From positions 2,300,435 through 2,364,434 of the forward strand of contig PTFA01000092.1 in assembly GCA_003342895.1 (NCBI GenBank): DNA of 64,000 nt, given 5' to 3'. Under the pieces are notes generated by a model. The model made no database searches, was not told the origin of the DNA, and was given only the letters and a program-made list of their open reading frames with translations. The DNA is from Casuarius casuarius (lineage: Eukaryota; Chordata; Aves; Casuariiformes; Casuariidae). The translations under genes and the position numbers were made by a program. Positions 33,051-43,990 of the stretch are shown piece after piece (the stretch's first letter is position 1; each line of letters begins with the position of its first letter).

Positions 33051-34659
33051 TTGGTAGAGCTGGTTCTTCTGCTGCGGTCTTTTGGAAGGGGTGGTATTAG
33101 AGGCACCTTTGCCAGGACTTCGTATCAAGCACAGAGTTTTTCCCTCCATCCAAGAAAACAATGACTATAAGCTAAGGAAAAGTATTGTACAGATATATAA
33201 AAATTGAGAACTATATATTTAATGAAGGGCAGAGGGAGCAATCTGGCAGATTTCTCATAAATATTCAGTCCTGTTTGAGTTTTGACAGAAGCCAGCTATA
33301 ACCCTGTCCCTGCACGTCTGAGCACGTGCTCTACTAGAACAAATACATCGGAAAAATGAATTCGCCACGCAAATACTTGAAGATGCACTTAAAATGAGTT
33401 CTGCTTGCATCACTGTCTGCCCACGAGGAATTTTAAATTTTAAGCTTCAGATATTAGTTCAAACATGCTGCTTGGACTCAGCTTCTCATCCGTCTGGGCA
33501 TGTAGGACCTTATCCTTCCTTTCCGGGACACCAATGCATTACATGTCTCATGCAAGACACTGAAGCAGCATGGATGTTAGTGATAAATATTCGCAACAAA
33601 ATAACAAACTGAAGACTAAAAATGATTTTGCTAAAAAATCTACAATGTCAAGTAGTGAAAGCACCTGATCGGAGAATTTTATGATTTGCTAGCATACAAA
33701 TCACAAGCGGAAGAAGAGAGCATTTCACTCAATAAAACTGCACGTTTTGAAAGAACCTGACTTACTAATTGCAAATTATTCACCCAGTTCTAACAGAATG
33801 TCCTGTTTTTGCTGAGCTAAAACCAACTCTATAATATCCTCTTAGCCTACTGGGCTCATCTCCAGAGCTCACACTGTTCAGTTTCCTTGTGTCTCTTCTC
33901 CCTTTCAGCGATTTTTCTCTGCAATAAATTAAAAAATGGGATTTTAAACCCAGAATAAGACAGAAGTTTTCTTTTTTCGTGCATTGTTTGCTGGGGGTGG
34001 GGAGAGCCTCGAGGACCTGAACAATTATCAAGAATGCCACTCAAATTACAATATAATTGTCTGGAAAAAAAAAATCTGGCAGCTAATTCTGATTGCAGAG
34101 CACATTTCTGTGCCTGTGACAAATGATTTCTAAAGTTAGACTCAAGGACATCAAGCTTCCAAGAGGTCACTCATCTACGGTGTTTATTTTATTTGCCATA
34201 CCCAAAGAAGTTTTAAAAAAGTTAATCGAAGGAGGAAAAAGGGAAAAAAATAAAAGCATGGATGATCTGAAAAAAGAGATTGAAATGTTTTGTTTTAAAA
34301 GGACTGATGCTTGAAGCCATAAAGTATGAAATACAGGAGGGAAAGGAGATTTGGGTCTAACCTACAATATCACATTAGACTTTAAAGCTGTTCCAACAGA
34401 CTAAGCATTTGAGAAAGAATCAGAGCCGTTTGTGATAAGTTGCTCCTCTTATCGGCAAACTGTCATCTGTCTTGAGTGAGAACATTTTGTCCACCCTACC
34501 AAAACAAGTCAGAAAAATTGGATAAAAACAAAAATATAAATCAGAATGGAAGCCGGGAGCAGAACTGAAATGATGGCAATTTCCTGGCAAGGATCACTGT
34601 ACAGCTAAATGTCAGATGTGACAGAAAGAATTATACTTTCGACTTGAGGTCAGGAATTA
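33051..34659. other. AT-rich non-coding DNA
   Basis: Repeat-poor AT-rich sequence that may include conserved elements (33,190-33,420 and 34,430-34,640). A 63-codon plus frame at 34,123-34,314 gives a Lys/Glu-rich product (EVLKKLIEGGKREKNKS). It looks protein-like but follows from A-rich DNA, has no domain I know and no splice context, so it is not called as a gene. Confidence 0.45.
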
Positions 34660-34975
34660 TGTGCGAGCACGTGTTGGGCGAAGAGCGGCTGGGGCCGTGT
34701 GGCCACCGGCGGGACCCGCGAGGCACCCGTGGGACCTCCGCACGGGCGCGGGCTCCGGGTGCCGAGGCACCCACGCACCTTGCAGCTGGCGTTGCCCAGC
34801 GAGCCCTGCGGCACTCTCCCACCACTGACCCTCCCAAGGCTTTGCTCCTTCCCCGACTGCAAAGCAGCGCAAGGATGGAAAGCGCACGGTCTAATTGCAT
34901 CCGTTGGCCAGCCCGGCTCTGCAGCCGCCGCGTGGCACGGACCTCCCACTGATTTCGGCAGCGCTGCGCTGCTGA
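34660..34975. promoter_or_regulatory. CpG-rich islet
   Basis: About 315 bp rich in CpG (GGCGGGACCCGCG, CACGGGCGCGGG). At least five overlapping frames on both strands are open, a composition effect. No exon or TATA box evident. Confidence 0.4.
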
Positions 34976-35609
34976 ATCAGACCCTTCCTGCTCACGGGCT
35001 CGAGCAGCAGCTCTTAGTGCCTGTCACTCGCTGCCGGTCTCAAGGTAACGTTTGCTGGGAGAGTGACCTGATCTCGGTGCTGCTGGAGGCACCCAGGCCC
35101 GTGCCTGTCTCCCTCCAGACACTTTTCCATAGGATAAGTAGCTTCCTGATAGTCAACTATTAAGTCCATCCTGGCCTGTTTCTAAATCTATTTCAGTGCA
35201 TTCCCGAAGCATCCCTGGAGCTGCAGTCCCTAATGTAACGCAGCGGCTGCAGCAGCACGCTCGCTGCGTGTGCACGTGTGTGCACGCGTGGGGCCTTGCA
35301 GACACCAGCGCACACGAGCAACCATGAGCCAGAACCGCTTTGTTTCTGCTCTCCTCTAGGTCTTCTGTAAGGAAAACTTGATCTGGTTACGGGAAAGCAA
35401 GAGGGTGTGATTTACTCCTCGGAAGCGATGGCTGTCGATAGCTCCTCTCTCCACCCTCAGATGGGCAGTATTTAGCTGCACCCACAGTTTTCAGTGCTTC
35501 ACATCCTTAGATCAAAGGGANGGTGCACGGGGACATCACGGGCATATCTGCGCCTCTGCAGCATAGAAAAATATCTCTGGGCATAGCGAGGATATCATGG
35601 CAGCACCCT
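34976..35609. other. Non-coding DNA between islets
   Basis: Mixed sequence including a GTGTGCACGTGTGTGCACGCG stretch near 35,267 with repeated GTGCAC palindromes. One isolated N at 35,521. No gene recognised. Confidence 0.45.
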
Positions 35610-35835
35610 GGAATAGCGGCTGCGAGGCCAGGCGGGCCCTCAGTACCACCCCCGAGGACGCCAGCAGTGACCTTCTCCCAGGCAGAGCTCGGGAGCCGGG
35701 AATACAGAACTGCTCCTCGTTTGGGCATGCCCCATGCCGAGAGCCGGCACGGCGGCTGGCCCCGGGGCCTCGCTGTCTGGGGCAGCGGGTGGTGGCGAGC
35801 CCAAGAGCGGCAAACGCGGGCTTAGCCTGGCAGCT
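35610..35835. promoter_or_regulatory. CpG-rich islet
   Basis: About 225 bp of GC-rich, CpG-containing DNA with overlapping open frames on both strands and no domain. Confidence 0.35.
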
Positions 35836-37309
35836 CACACCTGGCACTCCCAAGCGATATTCTGCTCCACATCAACACATTTAACACCGCGTTCCCACTG
35901 CAGTGGCCAAGCTGATACCACCGGAGGCAAGACCTGGATCAGCTGCTGAAGAAGGAGCTATTTAGATTCACCAAAGCTGCTGTGTGAAACCGCAAGAGAC
36001 CCAACTGCAATTTGGAGACAGAGATACAACAAGGGGAGATTGGGGGACGCCTTTTTACAAAGTCACCTGAGAAAAGATTGATCCTGGGCAGGAAGGAGGA
36101 GTTCAGTCCATAAGGTTGTGAGCGTTCGAGACACGGCAATGTCAGAGGGTTACGCAGCCTGATGCTGGGAGCAGCACCTTCAAGAGCACTCAGGGGAAGA
36201 AACGGCTCCAGCGCTGCTCTGTCCCGAATGAATAAGCAGCTGAAGAGGAAACACTGGAAAATACCCCAAAACCTTCTGCTGGTGGCGGGGGGAGAGCTGG
36301 GTCTCCGCGAGGGCTCACAGCTAGCCAGCACCAGGGCAGAGCTCTCTGCAGCAGGCACCAGGGGCAAACTGCAGTTTGGTCCCTTGGCACCAACACCTCC
36401 CTGCCCAAAACCGCCCCCAGGTCACAGCCCTCTCGTCACCTAGCAAAACCCCCTCTGTCCCCAGCCACTGGCACTGCAGGGGCAGGGAGAAAGGAGCGGG
36501 GTTTCTGCTGCAGCAGAGCTGTTGGGGCTACGTGATGCTGAATTGCTCTGCTGTACTTTGGATTTGGAGGCAGCTTTTTAGAATTATTCATCTTGCAACA
36601 GTTTGATGCCAAGGGCCCTGAGACAGCAGAGATGTACACTCATTCCAGAGGAAGTGTATGACTGCAAGTGCTTGTGTAAATACAGATGAATGAGTAATAT
36701 CCGAGCCTTTGCTCCAACTCTACCAGGAGCAAAAAGTCATAACACATGAAGGCAGGGAGGCTGGATTGCCTGGCTGCTACACAGCCCTGCTAGCAGCGCC
36801 AGCAGCAAGTGCCCTTCTCAGAAAGACTAACCAGTCCCTAACAGGGGTACTGGGACAGGGGACAAGAATTCGTTCCCTCTTGGAAAGACCCCGTCAGCAA
36901 TGATATCAAAGCTGCCCTTTCAAGCAGAGGCTGTAAGAGCCTGGTGGCAAACTCGCCTCTTGTCTTACAGCAGCATTTAAGGTGTATCTTATTGCAAGAG
37001 CAGAGGTGTCTCAGGCAAGGGTTAATAAAGGCTGTGTTGTGCGCCTGGTGCATCTACACCCTATTTGCAGCAGTGTGCGTGCATATATATATATATATAT
37101 TACATACACAGGTATTTATTTATCTATGGCATGTAGGCTGGGGGAGCAGACAGGCTGTATGTCTGGGCTCTCTCCTTTCACCATGACGGGGTGTGGGATG
37201 CCACACAAATTCTCTTCATTACTTCTCTGGAAATCTTGGCAAGCCCGGGGGAGCCTGCAGTTAATCAGCACTGTGCTGCTAAGCACCACTGCAGGTAATG
37301 GGACTTTAC
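35836..37309. other. Non-coding DNA with a short TA repeat
   Basis: Mixed sequence; contains (AT)9 at 37,083-37,100. A plus frame at 36,982-37,464 (160 codons) runs straight through the TA repeat (reading Ile-Tyr runs) and so is not credible as coding. No other feature recognised. Confidence 0.5.
37083..37100. repeat. (AT)9 microsatellite
   Basis: Nine perfect AT units, seen directly. A similar (AT)7 lies at 52,553-52,566. Confidence 0.95.
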
Positions 37310-37440
37310 TGCGGAGTTTCAGGGAGCCACGTGGCAGCCGCAGAGCAGAAAGACGTGCTGGCCGCTGTGCCCGCGTGCCGGGACGGCCAAGTGCTCGGCC
37401 CCTCGTGGGTGCATCCGCATCGCTGGCCCTTCCTGCTGGA
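37310..37440. promoter_or_regulatory. Short CpG-rich islet
   Basis: About 130 bp with moderate CpG density, the right-hand end of the islet-rich interval that began at 28.8 kb. No exon signal. Confidence 0.3.
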
Positions 37441-40439
37441 GCAAATTCTGGGCTCCCTGATTAGACCGTACCTTTCTTTTGGCCCCATTTAGAAGCACTT
37501 TATTTGCTTTTTCTGTTGTAATTCAGTCTGCCCTAACATCATGGTCGGTGCAAAACAGCTGGAAGATCAGACGCATCACGACCACCCTCTCTCCTGCCTC
37601 CCTCTGCCGTCAGAGACACGCTGGAGCTGCACTCCTCTTTCCGTTGCTCCCGGTTCGTTTGTTTGTTTGTTTGCCAGGATTATCATATTCTGTGCCTGTA
37701 TTGCGCCACTGACAATAAATCCAAAGAAACCGGGTCCCGAATTTGTAAAGAGGTTTCCCGAAGGGAATGTCAATTACCTTTCCCTTCCAGCACTGCAGAC
37801 ATCCTCTGGCACTTACAAATTCCAGTTTTATTTTGAGAAATGCAACCACTTGCTCTAATTATTCAGCCTGCAGTCCACGGCGGGCAAAAAGGATTTCGTA
37901 GGTAAGCTTGAAAAGGCAAGGGATGGTTTAAATTGGTACGGCTCGGTGACTCCAGTCACTAGGAAGAAGTACGGCCCTTAACAAAGACAATCTATGTACA
38001 CACAACTGTCTCCGTATAAAACAAGGGACCAGGTGGCCAAACTCAACAGACCAAACCCTGAGGTCTCAGTTTGGGTGAAACCCCTGTCTGCTGCAGCCGG
38101 GATTCAGTCTCACTCTGTTGTTCAGGATTTGGCCCATCATTAGAGAAAATAGTGCCATGACCTGGATATGTATTTCTCTCTCCCCGTGTCCAGCACAGCT
38201 GCTTCATTCAAACCCCCTGGGAGTGATATGCTACCCCGGGCGCCCTTCTCTCCTCGGCATCAGCTTTTGAAGGGGAAACTCTGGAACCTTGGAGTCCAGA
38301 AGGGGATGAGGAAAGGCGATGTCCTCTGATCTGCCTGTCACCCCGGCGTGCAGGTGGTCCTTCTCGTGCTGGTACAGAAATTCAAGGAATTCCCCACGGG
38401 AGGAATTGTCCTCTTCTGCCTTTGGATGACAAGTTCTCCTTTCAGCACTTGTCCTCCACGTGCCCCGTCTCCACCCCTTCCCCAGCGCTCTCCTCATGGG
38501 ATGGCACGTTCCCTTCACATTTAGCCGCAAGCCTGCCCTTGCTCATTTCTCTCCTCCACCCATCTCCTCAGCTCAGCCTATTTTCATATGTGGATGCTTT
38601 GTCAAGATGCCAGAATCCCCCAGCAGAGGTGAAGGTTGGTAGATCAAGGACATTTCTAGGTGTACGAGGGTGTGGCAGCATAGAGCATGGCCATCTCCCT
38701 ACAGCCTGGGTCTAGCAAGCAGGGCCAGCCCCAGTGCTGCACTAAGGTCTCTGCCGATGGCCCTCCCTCCAGCTCCGCGTCCAGATGGGCAACCCTACCT
38801 CCGCTGTGCTTCAGCATTTGACCTTCCACCGGCCTCACGAACCCAGCTATAAGTGCTGTGGTATGTGGGAACCAGAAGCCTTAAGTATCTTTCAAATCTC
38901 AGTATCTTCTTTCCTGCAATCCCCTCTTCATTCCTCCTTCAAGGATCCTTCTGTGCCTGGAGGCAGCAGAGAGCTCTGCCCTCTCTCTGGATTTCCTCTC
39001 ATCACCTCTACATTTGCTGACAACTTGCACGCAAGCCACACAGGATTTCCATCCAAATCATCCCCAAAGCAAATTCAAAATCCACCTCTGTATCATAACC
39101 AGAACGCAGACAGTGGCACCTCCTCAAAAAGGTGTGTGCGCTTTTGGAGAAATACCTTTGCTGAGAACAAGTTCTCATTGCAGACAGAGGGGTTCAAGGA
39201 CTTCCAGAGGATTTCCAACCTAGCCTACAAGATTATAGTCCACAGGGGGATGAAGAAGCACTATCATTCTGGAACAGGGAGCCTGGCTTTTGTGGTTCAT
39301 GTTATTTATAAGGAAAATATCCCTGTTTGTCTCAGACTGGCTCACTCTGAAATCTCAGAAATTAGGTGCCGTTCCTCTGCAGGCATACACTCCTATCCAG
39401 CCAGCAGTCCAGCTATATGCAGATATATGAGAAGGATAATTTGATTCCATCTTTGGAAATGTCAGACTTTATGGGTGAATAAAATACATCCCATTTTCTT
39501 CTGTTTATCAATATCGGGTGAAAACAGACTAGAAATTGCTTAGAAATGGGTAGTGTCAAGAGAGAGGCAATCTATCTGTTCCCCCCAGCACGTGCCCAGC
39601 AAATGCACTGATCCTGCAGTGGCAGCCACAGATGACCTCTGCGCAGTGCATAAAAACTGAGTGATGAAAGACCCCAGGCACGTACAGGAGAAACAGGAAC
39701 CTCTGATACCTCTCCATTTACACGCACTGCCGTACAACCGGGCAAGCCCAGGTCTCTCAGCTGATAATTATGATCACAAAATACTCAACGCTTGGCACCT
39801 CCTGGTTGGTATAAACTCAGCCTGGCCCTGCAAGGAGCAGAAAGGCTGCCCTGCACCCTGCGAAGGCAAAACCCAGCCCTGCTGCGTGTTTGCTGTCCTG
39901 TACACATGGAGGGATGCATCTGCAGCTCTGAAACCTCCTAGAGGATTTTTCAAAATAACCCAGACTGGCTGGGGGTTTTGGCCTCAAAGTCACTGAAATT
40001 CTTGGTTCTGATGGGAGACTAGCAGCACCTTGGGATGATGGGCTCACCTAAGCTCCAAGCCAAAGGTGAAGCAAAGGAGAACCGAGGCTGAATAAAATAA
40101 GTCCCGTCCCCTGCCAAGCACCACCGCCGCGCTCCCTCCGTCGCTGCCAGGCAGGTCTCTGCTCCGTTCCCCATGCCCAGAGCAAGATGGGCAGATGTAG
40201 CTGGGCCAGCAAAAACACTGGTTCCTCGTGTGTTTGCCGTGCCAAGCCCAAGGCAGGTCAAAGTCTACGCGCGCAGGAAAGATGGAGTCCACGGCAGCAG
40301 GATGAAGGTAAAGGGAGAGATTTCAGGAAGGAGTTCAGAACAGCAGTGAATGAACTTTTCAGATAAATAATAGCTAAAGAGAAATGAAACATTATAGTTT
40401 CAATTACTGCTGTGCCCAGCCACGCAGGTAGTAATTCCA
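37441..40439. other. Non-coding DNA, no gene recognised
   Basis: Includes a GTTT tetramer repeat at 37,657-37,673. The longest frame, plus 38,785-39,444 (219 codons), has no recognisable domain, no codon-like periodicity that I can see and no supporting splice sites. It is probably chance, but its length is recorded here. Confidence 0.45.
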
Positions 40440-40880
40440 ACAAGAAACAATTGGTGGATTGTCACCCTCAAATCAGACACATACCATTTAATTCCATTTA
40501 CTGAGGGTTCACTGACTGTATTTTGAATCAAATACAGCCATTAATGTGCAAAGATCTGAAAAATGCATGTGTCCCTTTTATAAACGTGATGGGGAGACAG
40601 TAACTCCTGTAAAGCCCTTTTTCTTCAGGTTGGGCTGTTGCTATTGCCTTTAGTTATTCAGATATTACTTCTTAAAAGTTTTAATCTGCCAGGGAAGTTC
40701 TTTTGAAATGGCTTGTGCACAGCCAAATCCATTCTTATATTCCATCATCCAAACTTAACAAATTGACTCAAACGCAGAAAAAGGTACTTTCATTAAAACA
40801 ATTAAATCCTTGCTGTTATTGCTTTGTCTGGCCATTATAGCACAAATATAAATCATTAATTACAGGAGCTGGAAGCCACC
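40440..40880. promoter_or_regulatory. Candidate conserved non-coding element
   Basis: AT-rich, repeat-free block with ACATACCATTTAATTCC, GCCATTAATGTGC, CATTAAAACAATTAAATCC and AAATCATTAATTACAGG. Dense homeodomain-type cores without an open frame. Inferred from texture. Confidence 0.3.
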
Positions 40881-40894
40881 AGATAGACTAGCTC

Positions 40895-41160
40895 CAGCTA
40901 AATTCTGCCCTGTGCAATGCCACTGAGTTGAGCTGAATTTGGCCCTGTGAGAGGAGGGTTTTGCAGGACGTCCTCAGGTCTGAAACCTGGGCAGGTCTGG
41001 GGGTGAGGCCTGAGAGGGAACACGGAGGAGAAGAGGGATGCATTGCCCTCACCCTCCAACCAGAGATGCTTGCACGGCCATTTTACTTCACTTGGATTCT
41101 TACAGTGAAGTAATGATTTACGTAAACCAGCGTAACTGAGGACAGAATCCTGGTCCTTGG
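40895..41160. repeat. Ancient inverted-repeat element
   Basis: Starts with GCTAAATTCTGCCCTGTG (40,897-40,914) and GAATTTGGCCCTGTGAG (40,936-40,952), and ends with TTTACGTAAACCAGCGTAACTG and GGACAGAATCC (41,118-41,151). From memory this matches an old sauropsid repeat with 'aaattctgccct...gatttacaccagtgtaactgagagcagaatttggcc'. The interior is diverged. The family name is not certain. Confidence 0.4.
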
Positions 41161-42769
41161 ATGCAGCAGAAATAAGGGAGCTGTTTTCCTTGTACTGTTC
41201 CATTTGCACCGTCCCCTGTGCTTTTCCCAGCCCCACGCAGCCCTCCTGCTCCATCCTCCGGATGCAGCAGTCAAGCTTTCCTGTGGCATCACTGCTCACT
41301 GCCGTGTTTTGCACCCAGATCCCCTGTGTTTCAGCCAACAAAAAGCAGTGGCTGGAGGCAGGGGGAAGGACGAAGTGCGTTGGGCTCCTTCATGGACAAA
41401 GCTGCTGCCTAAATCACATTCATGATGTGAACATTACTGCAATGCCCAATTTTGCTTCAGCAGACAAGCAATGCGTGCCTGTGGGCAGGACCAGTGCCCC
41501 GGATAAAAGGACGAGCAATGCTTGGAATAAGAAAAACTGGCACCTTCCCTCGGGAATACCTGCCTCCCCGGGAGGAAGGGGTGTCCGGGCCCTGCCTGCA
41601 CAGCTGTCACGGGGACGCAGGTGGCCCTGGCAGGGTTTTGTGTCCTCTGAACTGCGCGGTGGAAGCACACAAAGCTGCATCCGTGCCCTTCCTCCTGCAA
41701 GGAACAACTTCGCAGGGGAAAACGCCTGGGTCCACTTGCTTTCGCAGAATGTTTCTGAAGTGGCACAAAGATTTTGGAGAGCATCTAGAGGGTGCTTTTG
41801 TTTTCCTTTTTTAAATAAAACCTACAGAAATCCCCTGGGCTTGCACCACCGCAGGCTTTCCACGGGACCACAAAGTGTATTGCAGGATAAAAAAGGACCT
41901 TTCTGTGAAACGGCACTTGCCCTTCTGATCTCGCTGAAATAGCATCGAAGGGCAGATTGTTTAAGTGTAATTTCAGTGATTACTGAGTAGGGTATCGGAG
42001 TGGAATATGAAATTTCCCAAAGCTTTTCTCCTCCTGCTCTTCATATCATTCCAGGTCACACTTCCCTACAGGTGATCTCTGTTGGCTCAAGGACACATGC
42101 AGGCAGCAGAATATCAAAGAAGCAGGAATGGATGGGTTGGTTAGTCCTACACATTTTAAATTGTTTAAAAAGACCCAGAAGCTTTTTGCAAAGAGAACCT
42201 GAGTCAGGGACTGAAATCACGGCTCAGCATGTGGCTTAGACAAACAAAGTGGCCATTAGCGAGCAGTGTCATCGTGCACACTGGCACAGCCTGTTAATTC
42301 AGCACAGGAGTCATTAAAAACAAGCCCCAGTGGAAAGAGAGGTTTTGTAAATGCCAGATGACTTGGCAAAAATGAAGACCCCAATATCCTACATTCTTCT
42401 GCTTGTAAATTCAGTGACAACTCCCAGGCATTTGCTGGGGACAGGATGAGGCACTAATTATGTCCTCGTGCTGTGGCTTTTGCTGAAAAATGTTAAAACC
42501 CAAGCCTGCTTTTCATCACGCCCATAGCCAAGGAAAGCTCATTTCTTCCAAAGCTTTCGCCCTGACTTTGCTCTTACTGCCAAGCTGGTATCACCATCCT
42601 CAGTGCTTCTGCCACTTGGAGGGACATTTGGCTCCATCAAGCCTCCACTGGAGGCATCTGAGAGCAAAGGGCTCGATCCGCACGTGCCATAGTGCCGGAC
42701 ACGGGGAGCACCCGCTCCTCCTCGGGCCTGGCCTCAGGGTGCTTCCAGCGCCGCGATTAAAGAGAAGCA
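41161..42769. other. Non-coding DNA, no gene recognised
   Basis: The longest frame of the window lies here, plus 41,157-41,942 (261 codons), overlapping long frames on both strands. Its first part overlaps the ancient repeat edge, it has no domain I recognise, and competing frames of 95-120 codons are open in the same interval. A chance frame is the best reading, with some doubt because of its length. Confidence 0.4.
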
Positions 42770-42980
42770 TCTGTTACGCTACATGCATGTCCCCTTATTA
42801 GAGTTCCTCCTACCATGTGCTTTTAATTTATTTATATTTCCAGCAGCGATAATTGAGTTATCAATTTTGTGCTCTTTTGGGCCAGAAGCAAAGAGATCAG
42901 AGAGCTATTTTATACACCTAATTATAGATTATTTCCCTTAGCTATAAAAGCACAGAGAGACTGATCCAGAAGGCATGTTG
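42770..42980. promoter_or_regulatory. Candidate conserved non-coding element
   Basis: AT-rich block with TGCTTTTAATTTATTTATATTTCC, GCGATAATTGAGTTATCAATTTTG (an imperfect palindrome around 42,847-42,866) and CACCTAATTATAGATTATTTCCC. No long frame or repeat. Enhancer-like texture only. Confidence 0.35.
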
Positions 42981-43689
42981 TGAGGTGCTGTGCATCCTCT
43001 TCTTCACTAGTGACTTCCCTATTGCTTCCGTAGACTGGGCTATGAATGTTCTCTGGACAAAATCGTTGTCAAAGTCAAGGAATACTTATTTCCTCAGAGG
43101 GCAAAATATATCTATGCCCCAGAAGAGACCATGTACAGCTGCTTAAATCCCACAGAAATCAAATTCAACTTATAATTAAGTGTTTTATTTAAGCCTTCAG
43201 GACATCATAGAGTTAGACTGAGATTTATTCCATTTCTGTGCAGTTTGACTATAATCTGGCTCATCATTGTGGCCCGGGTGACCACTGAGGGTTGAATAAT
43301 TTGATTTTCTTTGACACTTCTCTGTTTACGGGGCTTGGACTGGGTGTGGGCCTTTCTCTGCCCCGTTAGCATCAGTGAGGGAAGGACATGTCCCCGTCCC
43401 ACGCATTGCAGTATGGCCACGTGGCTGCAGAGCCACTCTTGGCCATCCACAGGTTCGAGATGCCGGCCACCCTTCTCCAGCTGAACTACCTCCAGCATCC
43501 ACAGATGATCAGAGTAGCCTGAGGGTCAATGTAGTGTAGAGAGAACGCTAGAGTCCAGTAAATCTTATTTTTATATTTACAAAAAGAGATGGGAATAGTC
43601 TGTGTGCTGGTATTAGGTTTCTGGTGATGACACGAGGAGGACATCCAAGATGTATGACCTAGCAAATGTACTGTAATGCACACATCACA
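42981..43689. other. Non-coding DNA, no gene recognised
   Basis: Mixed sequence. A minus frame at 43,205-43,498 (97 codons) has no domain. Nothing else seen. Confidence 0.5.
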
Positions 43690-43990
43690 TTTGTTCTCAG
43701 AGTAAATAGATATTGTCTAGGGTACATTACATCTGCGCTTTCATGTTTAATTTAATGTAAGTGAACTGCCTTAATTTCTCTAAATTGTAGTAATAAACAT
43801 AATGCTAACAGTGATATTGCTAATAATTTATTTTGCAAGTGATTAATCAACAATGCACTATTTTAATTACCTGTTCTGAAATGCCAAACTCTAAATTAAT
43901 TATGTATTATTATGTGAATTCACATATATATACACATATATATGAATTCCAAGGCTAATTAAAATGAATAAACTATCAAATTCAGTGAAT
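43690..43990. promoter_or_regulatory. Candidate conserved AT-rich element with 16-bp palindrome
   Basis: Very AT-rich, frame-free block with many TTAAT/ATTAA cores (TTAATTTAATG, CTAATAATTTATTTTG, GTGATTAATCAAC) and a perfect 16-bp palindrome TATGTGAATTCACATA at 43,911-43,926, followed by two CACATATATA-type units. Suggestive of a homeodomain-bound regulatory element; conservation is not verified. Confidence 0.35.

Noticed and set aside
34123..34314. 63-codon Lys/Glu-rich frame
   Set aside because: Looks protein-like only because the DNA is A-rich; no domain and no splice signals.
36982..37464. 160-codon plus-strand frame
   Set aside because: Passes through the (AT)9 repeat and has no domain.
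38785..39444. 219-codon plus-strand frame
   Set aside because: No domain, no splice context and no recognisable relatives; probably chance in moderately GC-rich DNA.
41157..41942. Longest frame of the window, 261 codons on the plus strand
   Set aside because: No recognisable domain, it begins at the edge of an ancient repeat, and frames of 95-120 codons are open on both strands in the same interval. Kept only as a description.
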